Shown here: piece after piece, positions 1 to 9,041 of the stretch | How the letters are laid out: the number at the start of each line of letters is the position of its first letter | Numbering within the stretch: the first letter of the stretch is position 1 | Assembly: GCA_965223835.1 (NCBI GenBank) | Contig: CBDCXQ010000001.1 | Coordinates: 1,426,001-1,490,000, forward strand | Source of the DNA: CAVYXZ01 sp965223835 | GTDB taxonomy: Bacteria; Chloroflexota; Anaerolineae; Aggregatilineales; Phototrophicaceae | Direction: 5' to 3' | DNA length: 64,000 nt | The notes under the pieces: model-generated | Seen by the model: the letters and a program-made list of their open reading frames with translations, nothing else | Told to the model about the DNA's origin: nothing | The model's database searches: none | Made by a program: the position numbers and the translations under genes

Positions 1-1
1 T

Positions 2-853
2 CAGGATGTGCGTACCTGGGGTGTGCAGCCCGGCGGAAGTTTTATTACTGACGAGCATGTTGCGGATAAAGCGCGGGTAGCCGTTTTGGGGACAGCAGTC
101 ATTGAAAATCTGGGTCTTGATGAGACCGCTGACCCGGTGGGCATGAATGTGCGCATCAATGACCTATCATTTACCATCGTCGGGGTGATGGAAGCGGGCA
201 GCGATGTCAGTGGTGAAAACGACTCAGTATTTGTGCCCATCAGTACCGCTCAGACGCGCCTGGCCGATGCCCGTGCCCGTGATGGGAGCTTTAGAACATC
301 CGTACTCCATATTGAAGCGCGTTCTGAAGAAGTAATCGATTCTGCCGTAGATGAAATCAATGTCTTTTTATCGGAAGCGCACAACATCAATTTTGATGGC
401 GAACAGGATTTCCAGGTTGTGACTCAGGCTGGTGTGCTGGAAACAATTGGTCAAATCACGGGTCTGCTGACCGTCTTTCTGGGTATGATTGCCGGGATTT
501 CGCTGCTGGTTGGTGGAATCGGTATCATGAACATTATGCTGGTGAGCGTGACGGAACGCACCCGCGAAATCGGCTTACGGAAAGCGGTCGGGGCACGCGG
601 TCGGGACATCTTGACCCAATTTCTGGTTGAGAGCATCGTGCTGTCGTTTCTCGGCGGCGCGATCGGTGTTATTCTGGCGTGGCTGGCAACATTATTGGGT
701 TCAGCATTGGTACCGGACCTGAGCCTGTCGCTTACATTGGATGCCGTGATTTTAGCCACCGCTGTGAGCAGTTTTGTCGGCGTCTTTTTTGGTGCCTATC
801 CCGCCAACCGCGCGGCCCGGATGCGGCCCATTGATGCGTTGAGGTTTGAATAA
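2..853 (+). CDS. ABC transporter permease, MacB/FtsX type (5' end outside window)
   Basis: This is the C-terminal part of a MacB-like permease. The reading frame is open from base 2, so the true start lies upstream of the window. The visible part begins in the periplasmic MacB_PCD domain (VRTWGVQPGGSF, typical of the region that senses substrate) and ends in the FtsX domain, with three membrane segments near residues 150-180, 205-230 and 245-270 and the conserved stretch IGIMNIMLVSVTERTREIGLRKAVGA. Such permeases pair with an ATPase to export lipoproteins, peptides or antibiotics, or act as mechanotransducers. A paralogue follows five bases downstream, so the two probably form a heterodimer and share an ATPase encoded to the left. 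The substrate cannot be read from the sequence. Confidence 0.9.
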   Translation, partial: QDVRTWGVQPGGSFITDEHVADKARVAVLGTAVIENLGLDETADPVGMNVRINDLSFTIVGVMEAGSDVSGENDSVFVPISTAQTRLADARARDGSFRTSVLHIEARSEEVIDSAVDEINVFLSEAHNINFDGEQDFQVVTQAGVLETIGQITGLLTVFLGMIAGISLLVGGIGIMNIMLVSVTERTREIGLRKAVGARGRDILTQFLVESIVLSFLGGAIGVILAWLATLLGSALVPDLSLSLTLDAVILATAVSSFVGVFFGAYPANRAARMRPIDALRFE

Positions 854-858
854 GCTCT

Positions 859-2085
859 ATGATTGATAATGTTCGGGTGGCGTTTATTGGGTTGCGGTCG
901 AACAAGCTGCGAACGCTGTTGACCATGCTAGGTATCACTATCGGGGTGGCAGCGGTTATCATCCTGATTTCGGTGGGACAGGCGATTGATGGCTTTATTC
1001 GGGGCGAGTTCGAAGGCATTGGCGCTAATCTGGTCTATGTGTTTGGCGAATCAGACGGGTTTGATCGCCCCCAACCGGTGACTCAGGCTGACCTGGACGC
1101 GATTTCCGATCCGTTTCGGGTGCCCGAAGCGATGCTCATTATGCCCCAGCTTGATATCGGCACGCAGCAGATTATTTACGAGGGGTCGGAAGACAATGTT
1201 TCGGTCATCGGCACTGGCCCGCAGTATCCTGAGTTGTTTGATCGATTTTTAGTTGCAGGCCGCTTCTTTGACGAAGAGGAATACAATAGTGGGGCACGAG
1301 TAGCCGTCATCACGAAAAAAGTTGTTGAAAGTTTGTTTGCTGACCTCTATCCCGTTGGTCAGACCATTCGGGTGCGCGATGTGCGGTTTACGGTGATCGG
1401 TGTCTTAAATGAAGAGGGCAGCAACTTTGGCCCACCAGGGCAGGACCTGGATGATATGATCTATATTCCAGTTATTACCGCGCAAACGCGTTTGAGTAGT
1501 GATCGGGTAATTTCTGGAGATAAGCCGATCACGGCGATTGTGGTAGCGGCGCGTGATAGCACACGGGTTGATATTGCCGCGCAGCAAATCAAGCAAACAT
1601 TGCGGGAGGAACGTGGGATTAACTTTCGTGACGAAGATGATTTTCAAGTCGTGACGCAAGGTGATCTGTTGAGTAGCTTCAGCAGTGTGACTGGCTTGCT
1701 CACCGTCTTTCTCGGTGTCATTGCGGGAATCTCATTACTGGTGGGCGGTATCGGCATTATGAATATTATGCTGGTGACCGTCACTGAGCGGACCCGTGAA
1801 ATTGGCCTGCGCAAAGCAGTTGGTGCGCAAAAGCGTGACATAATGGCACAATTCCTGGTTGAGGCGGTGGTGCTGGCTTTGCTCGGTGGCACCGTTGGGG
1901 TAATCCTGGCCGGGTTGGCGACGTTTGGTGCTGCAACCGCCCTGGAAACGCTGGATGTCGCGATGCAGCCTTCCAGCGTGATGATGGCGACCCTCATTTC
2001 TACATTCATTGGTGTATTCTTTGGTCTGTATCCGGCTAATCGGGCCGCTTCCCTGAACCCTATTGATGCGCTCCGTTATGAATAG
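859..2085 (+). CDS. ABC transporter permease, MacB/FtsX type
   Basis: This is a complete 408-residue MacB-type permease. An N-terminal membrane helix (about residues 15-40, LRTLLTMLGITIGVAAVIILISVG) is followed by a long periplasmic MacB_PCD domain (about 45-270) and a C-terminal FtsX domain with three more helices and the signature GIMNIMLVTVTERTREIGLRKAVGA. It is clearly a paralogue of the gene five bases upstream; their C-terminal halves match nearly residue for residue. The spacing implies one transcript and probably a heterodimeric transporter. A terminator-like inverted repeat follows the stop. Substrate unknown. Confidence 0.92.
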   Translation: MIDNVRVAFIGLRSNKLRTLLTMLGITIGVAAVIILISVGQAIDGFIRGEFEGIGANLVYVFGESDGFDRPQPVTQADLDAISDPFRVPEAMLIMPQLDIGTQQIIYEGSEDNVSVIGTGPQYPELFDRFLVAGRFFDEEEYNSGARVAVITKKVVESLFADLYPVGQTIRVRDVRFTVIGVLNEEGSNFGPPGQDLDDMIYIPVITAQTRLSSDRVISGDKPITAIVVAARDSTRVDIAAQQIKQTLREERGINFRDEDDFQVVTQGDLLSSFSSVTGLLTVFLGVIAGISLLVGGIGIMNIMLVTVTERTREIGLRKAVGAQKRDIMAQFLVEAVVLALLGGTVGVILAGLATFGAATALETLDVAMQPSSVMMATLISTFIGVFFGLYPANRAASLNPIDALRYE

Positions 2086-2094
2086 CCTGGCAGT

Positions 2095-2123
2095 TGGGTT
2101 CAGAATTTGAACCCATCTTAATC
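2095..2123 (+). terminator. weak terminator-like hairpin after the permease pair
   Basis: TGGGTTC (2095-2101) and GAACCCA (2109-2115) form a perfect 7-bp stem with a 7-base loop, ten bases after the permease stop. The following TCTTAATC is only partly T-rich, so termination efficiency is uncertain. Confidence 0.45.
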
Positions 2124-2316
2124 ATATTCCACCCATAAACACAGTTGTCAGCAACCTCTAAAGATGCTACGCTTAGTAGAATTTAGAACATATTGAATAT
2201 TGCGAAAGTCAGGCGTTTAAATCGCTGTTGGCGCGGGTTCAGTTATGTTGTCGGATTGTTGATTAGATAACCGATTGCTTATGTTGATTGACGTCGTATA
2301 GGTAGAGGTGATGCAG

Positions 2317-2913
2317 ATGGCGGATGAACGAAAAGTGACTGCACAACCAGAAGATTCTAATCTAATCGCCGTGCGTGACAGTATGTTGGATGGGTTAGGC
2401 CAGCTTTCAGAGTACTTTGGTTTCAGTAAGGTAATGGGCCAACTATACGCCGCGCTGCTCATGAGTCCGCAGCCATTGTGCCTTGATGACATGATGGACC
2501 TATTAAGTATTTCGAAGGCGAGTGTGAGCATGAACATGCGCACCCTGGAGCATATGGGAATGGTGCGGCAGGCTTGGGTGCGCGGGCGGGGCGACCGGCG
2601 TAAATTCTACGAGGCAGAGACTGACTTCTGGGAGATTATTTCGAATATTCTGAGTGGGCGTGAAATGCGTGATGTGGAACGCGCCCTGTCGATTATGAAT
2701 AAAGATGTCGAGCGCTTATCAGATGCGATGAGCAATCTGAGTGGTGACGATCAGGCGCTGGCGGCGTTGTACCTGGAGCGCATTGGTCATGTTCAGGCAT
2801 TGTTCAAATTTGCCCAGTTGATGATTTCGTCGATTCTGCTGCAGGTCAGTACGATGGATTTTGAGGATATTGGTAACGTTGAAATCCATGTAGATCCCGA
2901 ACCAGAGAGTTGA
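2317..2913 (+). CDS. GbsR/MarR-family transcriptional regulator
   Basis: This is a roughly 198-residue winged-helix regulator. The N-terminal half has a MarR/GbsR-like helix-turn-helix (MSPQPLCLDDMMDLLSISKASVSMNMRTLEHMGMVRQAWVRGRGDRRKFYEAE), with recognition helix and a basic wing. The C-terminal half is helical and probably mediates dimerisation. GbsR proteins commonly control osmolyte or transport genes. The start is chosen at the ATG at 2317, because AGAGGTG at 2304-2310 is then a well-spaced ribosome binding site; GTG 2308 and ATG 2311 are in frame but would overlap it. The neighbouring permeases are possible targets, but nothing in the sequence proves that. Confidence 0.85.
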   Translation: MADERKVTAQPEDSNLIAVRDSMLDGLGQLSEYFGFSKVMGQLYAALLMSPQPLCLDDMMDLLSISKASVSMNMRTLEHMGMVRQAWVRGRGDRRKFYEAETDFWEIISNILSGREMRDVERALSIMNKDVERLSDAMSNLSGDDQALAALYLERIGHVQALFKFAQLMISSILLQVSTMDFEDIGNVEIHVDPEPES

Positions 2914-2948
2914 TTTGATAGGTGTGATTCTCTATAATATGAGTACTC

Positions 2949-3030
2949 GGGGGAATGGCGGAATTGGTAGACGCGCATGACTTAGGATCATGTCTCTTAC
3001 GAGGTGAGGGTTCAAATCCCTCTTTCCCCA
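2949..3030 (+). tRNA. tRNA-Leu (anticodon UAG)
   Basis: The cloverleaf was folded by eye. The acceptor stem is GGGGGAA (2949-2955) with TTTCCCC (3023-3029) and discriminator A at 3030. The anticodon arm is CATGA-CTTAGGA-TCATG, which places TAG in the anticodon, reading CUA and related Leu codons. The variable arm is long, as in class II tRNAs. The T arm is GAGGG-TTCAAAT-CCCTC. CCA is not encoded. It lies between the GbsR-type regulator and tig and is followed by a terminator. Confidence 0.97.
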
Positions 3031-3046
3031 TAATGACGCTGACCAG

Positions 3047-3067
3047 AGGCGCAATTGAGCGCCTTTT
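3047..3067 (+). terminator. Rho-independent terminator after tRNA-Leu
   Basis: AGGCGC (3047-3052) pairs with GCGCCT (3059-3064) around a 6-base loop and is followed directly by TTTT. It lies 17 bases beyond the tRNA 3' end. Confidence 0.8.
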
Positions 3068-3164
3068 ATGTTTGCGCTTCTAATGAAGATCATATAGCAA
3101 CAACCGACCATCAAATGCTATAATCGAAAAGTTATATCAACCCGCGTTGGCAAGGAATCTCGCT

Positions 3165-4793
3165 TTGAACATTCAAACTGAACGACTTGAAGACCATACC
3201 GCGCGTTTTACCGTCCAAATTGAGACTGAACGGCTGGAACGCGCCAAAAAAGCTGCCGCCAAAAAATTGGCTCGGCGGGTGAATATCCCCGGTTTTCGCA
3301 AGGGCAAAGCACCATACAAGGTGATGATAAGTTACCTGGGGGAGGGACCGATTCTCGAGGATGCGCTTGAAGAATTGGGAAACGAAGTGTATAAGAGCGC
3401 CCTTGATGAATCGGATGTTAAACCATATGGCCCGGGTTCATTAGAGAACTTTGAACTTGACCCGCAGCCAACGTTCAAGTTTGTTGTGCCGCTGCAACCC
3501 ATTGCTGATCTGGGTGATTATCGCTCAGTGCGGTTAGATTATGAAGCGCCGGTTGTAACTGACGACGATGTTGATGAACGCCTCAAAGCAATGCAAGAGC
3601 AGGAAGCACTGGTCGAGGAAAGTTCGCGACCAGTTGCTGCTGGCAATCGGGTTGTTGTGAGCATTAAAGGTGAATATCTGGATGAACCAGCTGACGTAGA
3701 AGCCGAGGCAGCAGCTGATGATAGTGCAGATACCGAAGCGCCAGAAGCTGTTGAAGACAATGTAACAGCGGCGGCTGACGATGAAGCGGAGGACTCAGTT
3801 GAGGCTGAAGATACCCCAGGTATGAATCCCAACATCTTCATTGATAACGATGAACTCACCTTTAGCTTGACTGAAGATCGCGAACCAGCCCCTGGTTTTA
3901 CGGATGCGCTGGTAGGAGCCAATGTTGACGAGCGGCGTGAGTTCGAAATTACCTATCCTGACGATGCTGAAGAGTATGAACATCTGGCTGGACGGCATGT
4001 CAAGTTCGATGTTACCGTGAAGAAGATTGAGAGTGTTACGCTCCCTGAGCTTAACGACCAATTCGCCGCCCGTGTGACCGCAAACGAAGCGGACGAAGAT
4101 GCTGAAGCAGCGGAAGAGCCGCTGACTTTATTGCAGTTGCGGATGCGCATTCGCAATGAATTGGAGGAGGCTGCGGAGACTCAACAGCAAGCCGAATATG
4201 CTGATCGGGTGCTGGACGCGATCATCGAACAGGCGACGTTTGCCTACCCTGACGCGTTACTGAATGACCAGATTCACCAGTTGTTGCACCATATGGATAA
4301 TGATCTGCGACAGCGTGGCCTGACGCTCGAAGATTATATGAAGGTCACTGGTAAGACCCATGACGATCTACATGTGGATTATGAAGATAACGCAGTGAAC
4401 GCGATCAAGCGGTCTTTGGTCATGCGTGAAATCGTTGATGCCGAGAACCTCACCGTCACCGCTGCCGATATTGATGCCGAGATCGATCGTATTTCGGCCC
4501 AGTTTGGCGAACAGGCGTCAGCGTTCCGTAGCATTTATGATAATCCATCAATGCGCGCAAACCTTGAGAATAGTGTGTTGAACCAGCAAGTGATGGAGCG
4601 GATGGCCGCGATTGCACGTGGTCAAGCCCCAGACCTGGCTAATCTTGATGAAGCACCGGCTGACGAAACCGTTTTGGAAGCCGAAGTTCCGGCAGAGGAT
4701 GTTGACGTTGCCGAAACTGTGCTGGAAGCCGATAGTCCAGCAGATAATGAATCAGACGCAGAAGCCTCAGAAGAAGAAGGAGAATCTTCGTAA
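3165..4793 (+). CDS. tig: trigger factor, ribosome-associated chaperone / prolyl isomerase
   Basis: Trigger factor binds the ribosome exit tunnel and shields nascent chains. The ribosome-docking signature GFRKGKAP is at residues 43-50 of the N-terminal domain. The FKBP-like PPIase domain spans roughly 155-290, and the C-terminal helical chaperone domain about 310-490. The start is TTG at 3165: AAGGA at 3152-3156 lies 8 bases upstream, and the resulting MNIQTERLEDHTARFTV matches the usual family N-terminus; the in-frame TTG at 3147 would precede this site. Two features are unusual: an Asp/Glu/Ala-rich insertion of about 45 residues (about 174-220) inside the PPIase domain, and an acidic C-terminal tail of about 50 residues. 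The protein has 542 residues against roughly 430-450 for common homologues. It is the first gene of tig-clpP-clpX. Confidence 0.95.
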   Translation: MNIQTERLEDHTARFTVQIETERLERAKKAAAKKLARRVNIPGFRKGKAPYKVMISYLGEGPILEDALEELGNEVYKSALDESDVKPYGPGSLENFELDPQPTFKFVVPLQPIADLGDYRSVRLDYEAPVVTDDDVDERLKAMQEQEALVEESSRPVAAGNRVVVSIKGEYLDEPADVEAEAAADDSADTEAPEAVEDNVTAAADDEAEDSVEAEDTPGMNPNIFIDNDELTFSLTEDREPAPGFTDALVGANVDERREFEITYPDDAEEYEHLAGRHVKFDVTVKKIESVTLPELNDQFAARVTANEADEDAEAAEEPLTLLQLRMRIRNELEEAAETQQQAEYADRVLDAIIEQATFAYPDALLNDQIHQLLHHMDNDLRQRGLTLEDYMKVTGKTHDDLHVDYEDNAVNAIKRSLVMREIVDAENLTVTAADIDAEIDRISAQFGEQASAFRSIYDNPSMRANLENSVLNQQVMERMAAIARGQAPDLANLDEAPADETVLEAEVPAEDVDVAETVLEADSPADNESDAEASEEEGESS

Positions 4794-4794
4794 C

Positions 4795-5406
4795 ATGGAT
4801 ATTCAAAACGTCATTCCGATGGTAGTTGAGCAGGGTAGTCGTGGCGAGCGCGCTTATGATATTTACTCACTGCTGCTAAAGGAACGAATTGTCCTGCTAG
4901 GAACACCAATCAATGACCAGGTTGCGAACCTAATTGTGGCCCAGCTTCTTTATCTTAATGGTCAGGATCCTGACCGGCAGATTAACATGTATATTAACTC
5001 CCCTGGTGGCGTGGTGTATGCCGGTATGGCGATCTATGATGCCATGCAGCAGGTATCGGCCCCGGTGAGTACGGTTGCGTTAGGTCTGACCGCCAGTTTT
5101 GGAACGGTCATCCTCACAGCCGGTGAGAATGGCCTGCGTTACGCCTTGCCCAACGCAACCATCCATATGCACCAGCCGCTGGGTGGTTCTCAAGGCCAGG
5201 CATCGGATATTGTGATTCAGGCGAACGAGATCATGCGCCTGAAAGAGCGCCTGATTGACATCTTTGTGAATCATACTGGTCGGGACAAAGACATCATTGA
5301 GCGCGATCAGGACCGCGATATTTATCTTAGCGCGACACAGGCCGCAGAATATGGTTTAATAGATACTGTACTGGAGTCGCATACAGTGGGAGAAAATAAT
5401 CGGTGA
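4795..5406 (+). CDS. clpP: ATP-dependent Clp protease proteolytic subunit
   Basis: This is the serine peptidase that forms the double-heptameric ClpP barrel and degrades substrates fed in by ClpX. The protein has 203 residues. The catalytic triad is visible: Ser101 in GLTASFGTV (usually AASMGA), His126 in HMHQPLGG, and Asp175 in DQDRDIYLSA. The YINSPGGVV oxyanion region is intact. The start is ATG 4795, one base after the tig stop, with AAGGAG at 4777-4782 inside the end of tig; an upstream extension of the frame overlaps tig and is rejected. The stop overlaps the clpX start, implying translational coupling. Confidence 0.96.
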   Translation: MDIQNVIPMVVEQGSRGERAYDIYSLLLKERIVLLGTPINDQVANLIVAQLLYLNGQDPDRQINMYINSPGGVVYAGMAIYDAMQQVSAPVSTVALGLTASFGTVILTAGENGLRYALPNATIHMHQPLGGSQGQASDIVIQANEIMRLKERLIDIFVNHTGRDKDIIERDQDRDIYLSATQAAEYGLIDTVLESHTVGENNR

Positions 5407-6701
5407 CGCACGAATACCCTGGCGAACAACGGTGTTCATTTTGTCGGCGGAGCCATGATGAAGTGGACCGCCTCATTGCGGGTCCCGATGGCGTGTTTAT
5501 CTGCAATTACTGTGTTGATCTCTGTCAGCATATTCTGGTTGAAGACAGCACTACAACCGAAGCCTTAACATCGGAATTTCATCTGGATCATCTGCTGGCT
5601 CCACGCGAGATCATGGCACATCTTGATGACTATGTTGTCGGTCAGGACCATGCCAAGCGTGTGCTCAGTGTGGCCGTCTACAATCACTATAAGCGGATTC
5701 AAGCGGATACCCAGAACGGTGAGGTTGAGCTGGAAAAAAGCAATATTCTGATGGTAGGACCCACTGGCAGTGGTAAGACACTGTTGGCACAGACGCTAGC
5801 ACGTATTCTTGATGTACCATTTTGTATCGCAGACGCGACCGCCCTGACCGAGGCCGGTTATGTCGGCGAAGATGTCGAGAATATCCTGTTACGTCTCATT
5901 CAGGCCGCGGATGGCGATATAGGACGGGCTGAACGTGGGATCATCTACATTGATGAAATTGACAAAATCGCTCGTAAATCTAACGACAATCCCTCGATTA
6001 CGCGTGATGTATCTGGCGAAGGTGTTCAGCAGGCACTGTTGAAGATTGTCGAAGGTACACTGGCGAATGTGCCACCCCAGGGCGGTCGCAAACACCCGCA
6101 TCAGGAATTTTTGCAAATTGACACCACCAACATCCTGTTTATCTGCGGCGGGATGTTCGACGGGTTGGAAGATGTAGTCGCGACGCGCATGGGGCATCGG
6201 GGTAAGATTGGTTTCCATTCGATAGACGGCGACCATGAGATCGTTCAAGAAGAGAGTCATCTGCTGCGCCGCCTTAGCCCCGAAGATCTCATGTCATTCG
6301 GGTTGATTCCAGAATTTGTTGGTCGCTTGCCGGTATTGGTTGGCGTAGATCCGCTCGATCAAGCGGCGTTGATGAAGATTCTGGTTGAACCGCGCAACGC
6401 ACTCACCAAGCAGTATGAACATCTGCTTTCACTCGACAGCGTCGAACTGGTCTTTGAAGAGAGTGCATTGGAAACCGCGGCACAGATGGCGATGAAGCGC
6501 GGCACCGGCGCACGCGGATTGCGGTCGATTATCGAAACGGCGTTGCTTGACGTGATGTTCGAAACGCCCGGCGATAGTAAAATCCGCAAAGTGGTTGTGA
6601 CCGGAGAGGTAATTCAGGGCGACACACGACCGCTGATCTATGGCGAGGGTGATCAACGCTTTGAGTGGCGACCAGACGGTAAATTTACCCCGGCAGCCTG
6701 A
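5403..6701 (+). CDS. clpX: ATP-dependent Clp protease ATP-binding subunit ClpX
   Basis: This is the AAA+ unfoldase that recognises tagged substrates and threads them into ClpP. The 432-residue protein starts with GTG 5403 overlapping the clpP stop (GTGA). The N-terminal zinc-binding domain has four cysteines (C11, C14, C34, C37). Next come Walker A GPTGSGKT, Walker B IIYIDEIDK, the GYVGEDVE pore-loop region, and the C-terminal small domain ending in GTGARGLRSIIE. Everything expected of a functional ClpX is present. A strong terminator follows the stop. Confidence 0.97.
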   Translation: MTHEYPGEQRCSFCRRSHDEVDRLIAGPDGVFICNYCVDLCQHILVEDSTTTEALTSEFHLDHLLAPREIMAHLDDYVVGQDHAKRVLSVAVYNHYKRIQADTQNGEVELEKSNILMVGPTGSGKTLLAQTLARILDVPFCIADATALTEAGYVGEDVENILLRLIQAADGDIGRAERGIIYIDEIDKIARKSNDNPSITRDVSGEGVQQALLKIVEGTLANVPPQGGRKHPHQEFLQIDTTNILFICGGMFDGLEDVVATRMGHRGKIGFHSIDGDHEIVQEESHLLRRLSPEDLMSFGLIPEFVGRLPVLVGVDPLDQAALMKILVEPRNALTKQYEHLLSLDSVELVFEESALETAAQMAMKRGTGARGLRSIIETALLDVMFETPGDSKIRKVVVTGEVIQGDTRPLIYGEGDQRFEWRPDGKFTPAA

Positions 6702-6724
6702 CTGACGCTTGCTGAAATTTGCTG

Positions 6725-6751
6725 ACGCCTCCGTAAATTCGGGGGCGTTTT
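6725..6751 (+). terminator. Rho-independent terminator of tig-clpP-clpX
   Basis: ACGCCTCCG (6725-6733) pairs with CGGGGGCGT (6740-6748), nine pairs with one G-T wobble and a 6-base loop, followed by a short T run. The UlaG-like gene converges from the other side and ends at 6754. Confidence 0.85.
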
Positions 6752-6753
6752 GG

Positions 6754-7377
6754 TTATGTTACCTGGGGCAGGATAACGGTTTCAGAAATTGCTTCAGTTT
6801 GTTGCTTGAAAGCCAGAGCATCTAACCGAGTAGCGCCTTCAGGCGACGGACCCCAGTTGCTGGGAATTGACCAACGGGGACGCATCTGGCGCACGAGGTC
6901 GGCGGCTTCAGCAACGTTCATGGTGCCGTTGCCATCAATCGGTAAAATGGCGATGTCCGGATGGAGATCACTCATTTCCGGGATGATCTGAGTGTCACCA
7001 GCATAATAGATGTCGTGCAGGTTAATCGAAATGACGAATCCCAGGCCCCCATCTTCGAGTGGGTGCCGCCAATCGCTAGGGGAATAGGCGGGCAGCGCTT
7101 TGATGCAGGCGCGATCTATCGTCACGCTTTGCCAGGGCCGGATAACCGTACAATCTTCAATTGCCTGGGCCACGAGTGTATTTCCAATAATTTGAGTATG
7201 GGGACCGCGTAGTTTGTCAATATCGGCTTCCGAGCAATGATCGTAATGATGATGACTGATGAGGATCACATCAGCGAGGAAGACGCTGCGGGCAACACGC
7301 CAGGGGTTAATGTAGATGAGTGGTGGCCCCTGAATAATAAAACTACCGTGCCCCAACCATTGTATGCGATCTATCAT
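6754..7377 (-). CDS. MBL-fold metal-dependent hydrolase, UlaG-like
   Basis: This 207-residue metallo-beta-lactamase-fold protein carries the metal-binding motif SHHHYDHC (HxHxDH) after GHGSFIIQG. Further conserved positions are YAGDTQ, where the Asp bridges the metals, and a late IPSNWG segment. UlaG-like enzymes include L-ascorbate-6-phosphate lactonase and many proteins of unknown substrate; there are no ascorbate genes nearby, so no specific reaction is claimed. It is monocistronic, convergent with clpX. Confidence 0.85.
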   Translation of the reverse strand: MIDRIQWLGHGSFIIQGPPLIYINPWRVARSVFLADVILISHHHYDHCSEADIDKLRGPHTQIIGNTLVAQAIEDCTVIRPWQSVTIDRACIKALPAYSPSDWRHPLEDGGLGFVISINLHDIYYAGDTQIIPEMSDLHPDIAILPIDGNGTMNVAEAADLVRQMRPRWSIPSNWGPSPEGATRLDALAFKQQTEAISETVILPQVT

Positions 7378-7450
7378 CGATTTTTCGCACGATCTACAGG
7401 GATGACCTGAGACGTGCTGCTCCTTTCCACCGGGTGTTCAATTATTGAGC

Positions 7451-7538
7451 CTTGAACTTTAGTTCAAGAGCAGGTTGCTTTCGATTCTGAAAATCGTCCT
7501 GTATAATAGAATTGATTGTTCGGTTGCACCAGAACAAT
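7451..7538 (+). promoter_or_regulatory. inverted repeats flanking a TATAAT box upstream of the AAA+ gene group
   Basis: CTTGAAC-TTTA-GTTCAAG (7451-7468) is a perfect 7-bp inverted repeat containing GAAC-N4-GTTC. A TATAAT box follows at 7502-7507, without a clear -35. A second perfect repeat, ATTGTTC (7515-7521) / GAACAAT (7532-7538), lies just downstream. The layout suggests a regulated promoter about 160 bases before the AAA+ gene. The rest of the 287-bp gap (7378-7664) holds nothing else recognisable. Confidence 0.45.
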
Positions 7539-7664
7539 ATCGTTAGAAGTTCCATACTTTGTCAACAAACACCGGACAATTTGACCATCTTTAACCCATA
7601 TCAATCAATGTCATGATATGATGACCAATAATGATCTGAATGTATCAATTAAGGTTGGTGTTCT

Positions 7665-9020
7665 ATGGCTGATCGCCCCGCCCAACGGCCTATCCAAATC
7701 AAGAGTTTAAGTGGACAAAATGCCCCTCCACCTTTAGATGGTGATAATGCCTGGACGCCGCCACCAGTAGGCACAGTTGAAGACACTGGCCTGAATATGC
7801 TGGCGATTGCGGACCTGGCGCTTAAGGTATTGTACTATGGCGGTGTCATGACCGGCATTCAGATTTCAGAAGTGGTTAAGCTGCCCTATACTGGCATCCT
7901 TGACCCGGTAATGGAGTTTCTCAAACGCGAAAAATTTGTCGAGGTACGCGGTTCCACCGGCTTTAGCGAATCGGCCTTTAAATACATTATCACCGAACGC
8001 GGGGCCGAAAAATCGCGCGAGGTGATGGAGCGTTCGCAATATGCCGGACCGGCTCCGGTGCCGCTCAAAGCTTATATTGAAGCAATGCAGATGCAGAATC
8101 GCAAGAAATTGATCGTCCATCAATCTGACTTACGTAAAGTGATGAATAATCTCGTCGTGGCCGACGAAATGCTGAGTCGTATCGGCCCGGCGGTGAACTC
8201 TGGTCGCTCCATCTTCCTGTATGGCCCGCCCGGTAACGGTAAAACCACCATGTCAGAGAAAATTGGTCGTATGATTCTCGGTGATGACATGTGGATTCCC
8301 TATGCGATTGATGTTGATGGTCAAATCGTGCAAATTTTTGATGCGGTGAACCATGAAATATCTGATGCGGCTGCCGAGCGTGTGAAGAAGGCGACGGGTA
8401 TGATCTCCGACCCGCGTTGGATTAAGATCAAACGCCCGATGATTATGGTGGGTGGCGAATTGACCATGTCGGGACTTGATCTCGTTTACAACGAAATCAA
8501 CAAATTTTATGAAGCGCCTTTCCAGGTCAAGGCCAACGGGGGCATGTTCTTGATTGATGACTTTGGTCGCCAGCAAGTACGACCTAAAGATTTGCTAAAT
8601 CGCTGGATTGTACCGCTGGAAAAGGGTGTGGACTTTTTGACGCTCAATAATGGGCGCAAGATTGAAGTTCCCTTCTTTGTCTTGATCGTGTTTTCGACGA
8701 ACCTGGATCCAAAGGATCTGGTTGATGAGGCGTTCCTGCGGCGTATTCGCTATAAAATTGAAGTAGGGAATCCGACTTACGATCAGTTCCGCGACCTGTT
8801 CAAATTGATGTGCAATATCATGAAAGTGCCGTACAGCGAACAAGGGTTGGCTTATCTCCTGAATGAGTGGTATATCCAGCATGATCGGGACCTGCGATTT
8901 GTGCATCCCCGTGATATTCTGTCGCAACTTCTGGATATAGCGACCTATAAGAATACGTCACCTGCTCTGACCAAAGAACTCATTGATGCTGCCTGCGATT
9001 CGTACTTCGTCGAATTATAG
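7665..9020 (+). CDS. AAA+ ATPase with N-terminal winged-helix region, function unknown
   Basis: The 451-residue protein begins with a proline-rich tail (about 1-40). A winged-helix-like region (about 45-120, with ISEVVKLPYTGILDPVMEFLKREKFVEVRG) and a linker (about 130-170) follow. The AAA+ core has Walker A GPPGNGKTT (187-195), Walker B FLIDDF (about 295-300), a sensor-1 Asn in VFSTNLDP (N346) and a candidate arginine finger in FLRRIRYKIE. All ATPase residues look intact. The N-terminal region could sense DNA or a protein partner. There is no signal peptide or membrane helix. The next two genes run in the same direction with short gaps, so the three may work together. No named family function can be assigned from the sequence. 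Confidence 0.8.
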   Translation: MADRPAQRPIQIKSLSGQNAPPPLDGDNAWTPPPVGTVEDTGLNMLAIADLALKVLYYGGVMTGIQISEVVKLPYTGILDPVMEFLKREKFVEVRGSTGFSESAFKYIITERGAEKSREVMERSQYAGPAPVPLKAYIEAMQMQNRKKLIVHQSDLRKVMNNLVVADEMLSRIGPAVNSGRSIFLYGPPGNGKTTMSEKIGRMILGDDMWIPYAIDVDGQIVQIFDAVNHEISDAAAERVKKATGMISDPRWIKIKRPMIMVGGELTMSGLDLVYNEINKFYEAPFQVKANGGMFLIDDFGRQQVRPKDLLNRWIVPLEKGVDFLTLNNGRKIEVPFFVLIVFSTNLDPKDLVDEAFLRRIRYKIEVGNPTYDQFRDLFKLMCNIMKVPYSEQGLAYLLNEWYIQHDRDLRFVHPRDILSQLLDIATYKNTSPALTKELIDAACDSYFVEL

Positions 9021-9041
9021 GTCTGGCATTCGGGGATCGTG

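Noticed and set aside
4612..4794. Upstream extension of clpP into tig
   Set aside because: It overlaps the acidic tail of trigger factor; ATG 4795 gives the normal ClpP N-terminus.
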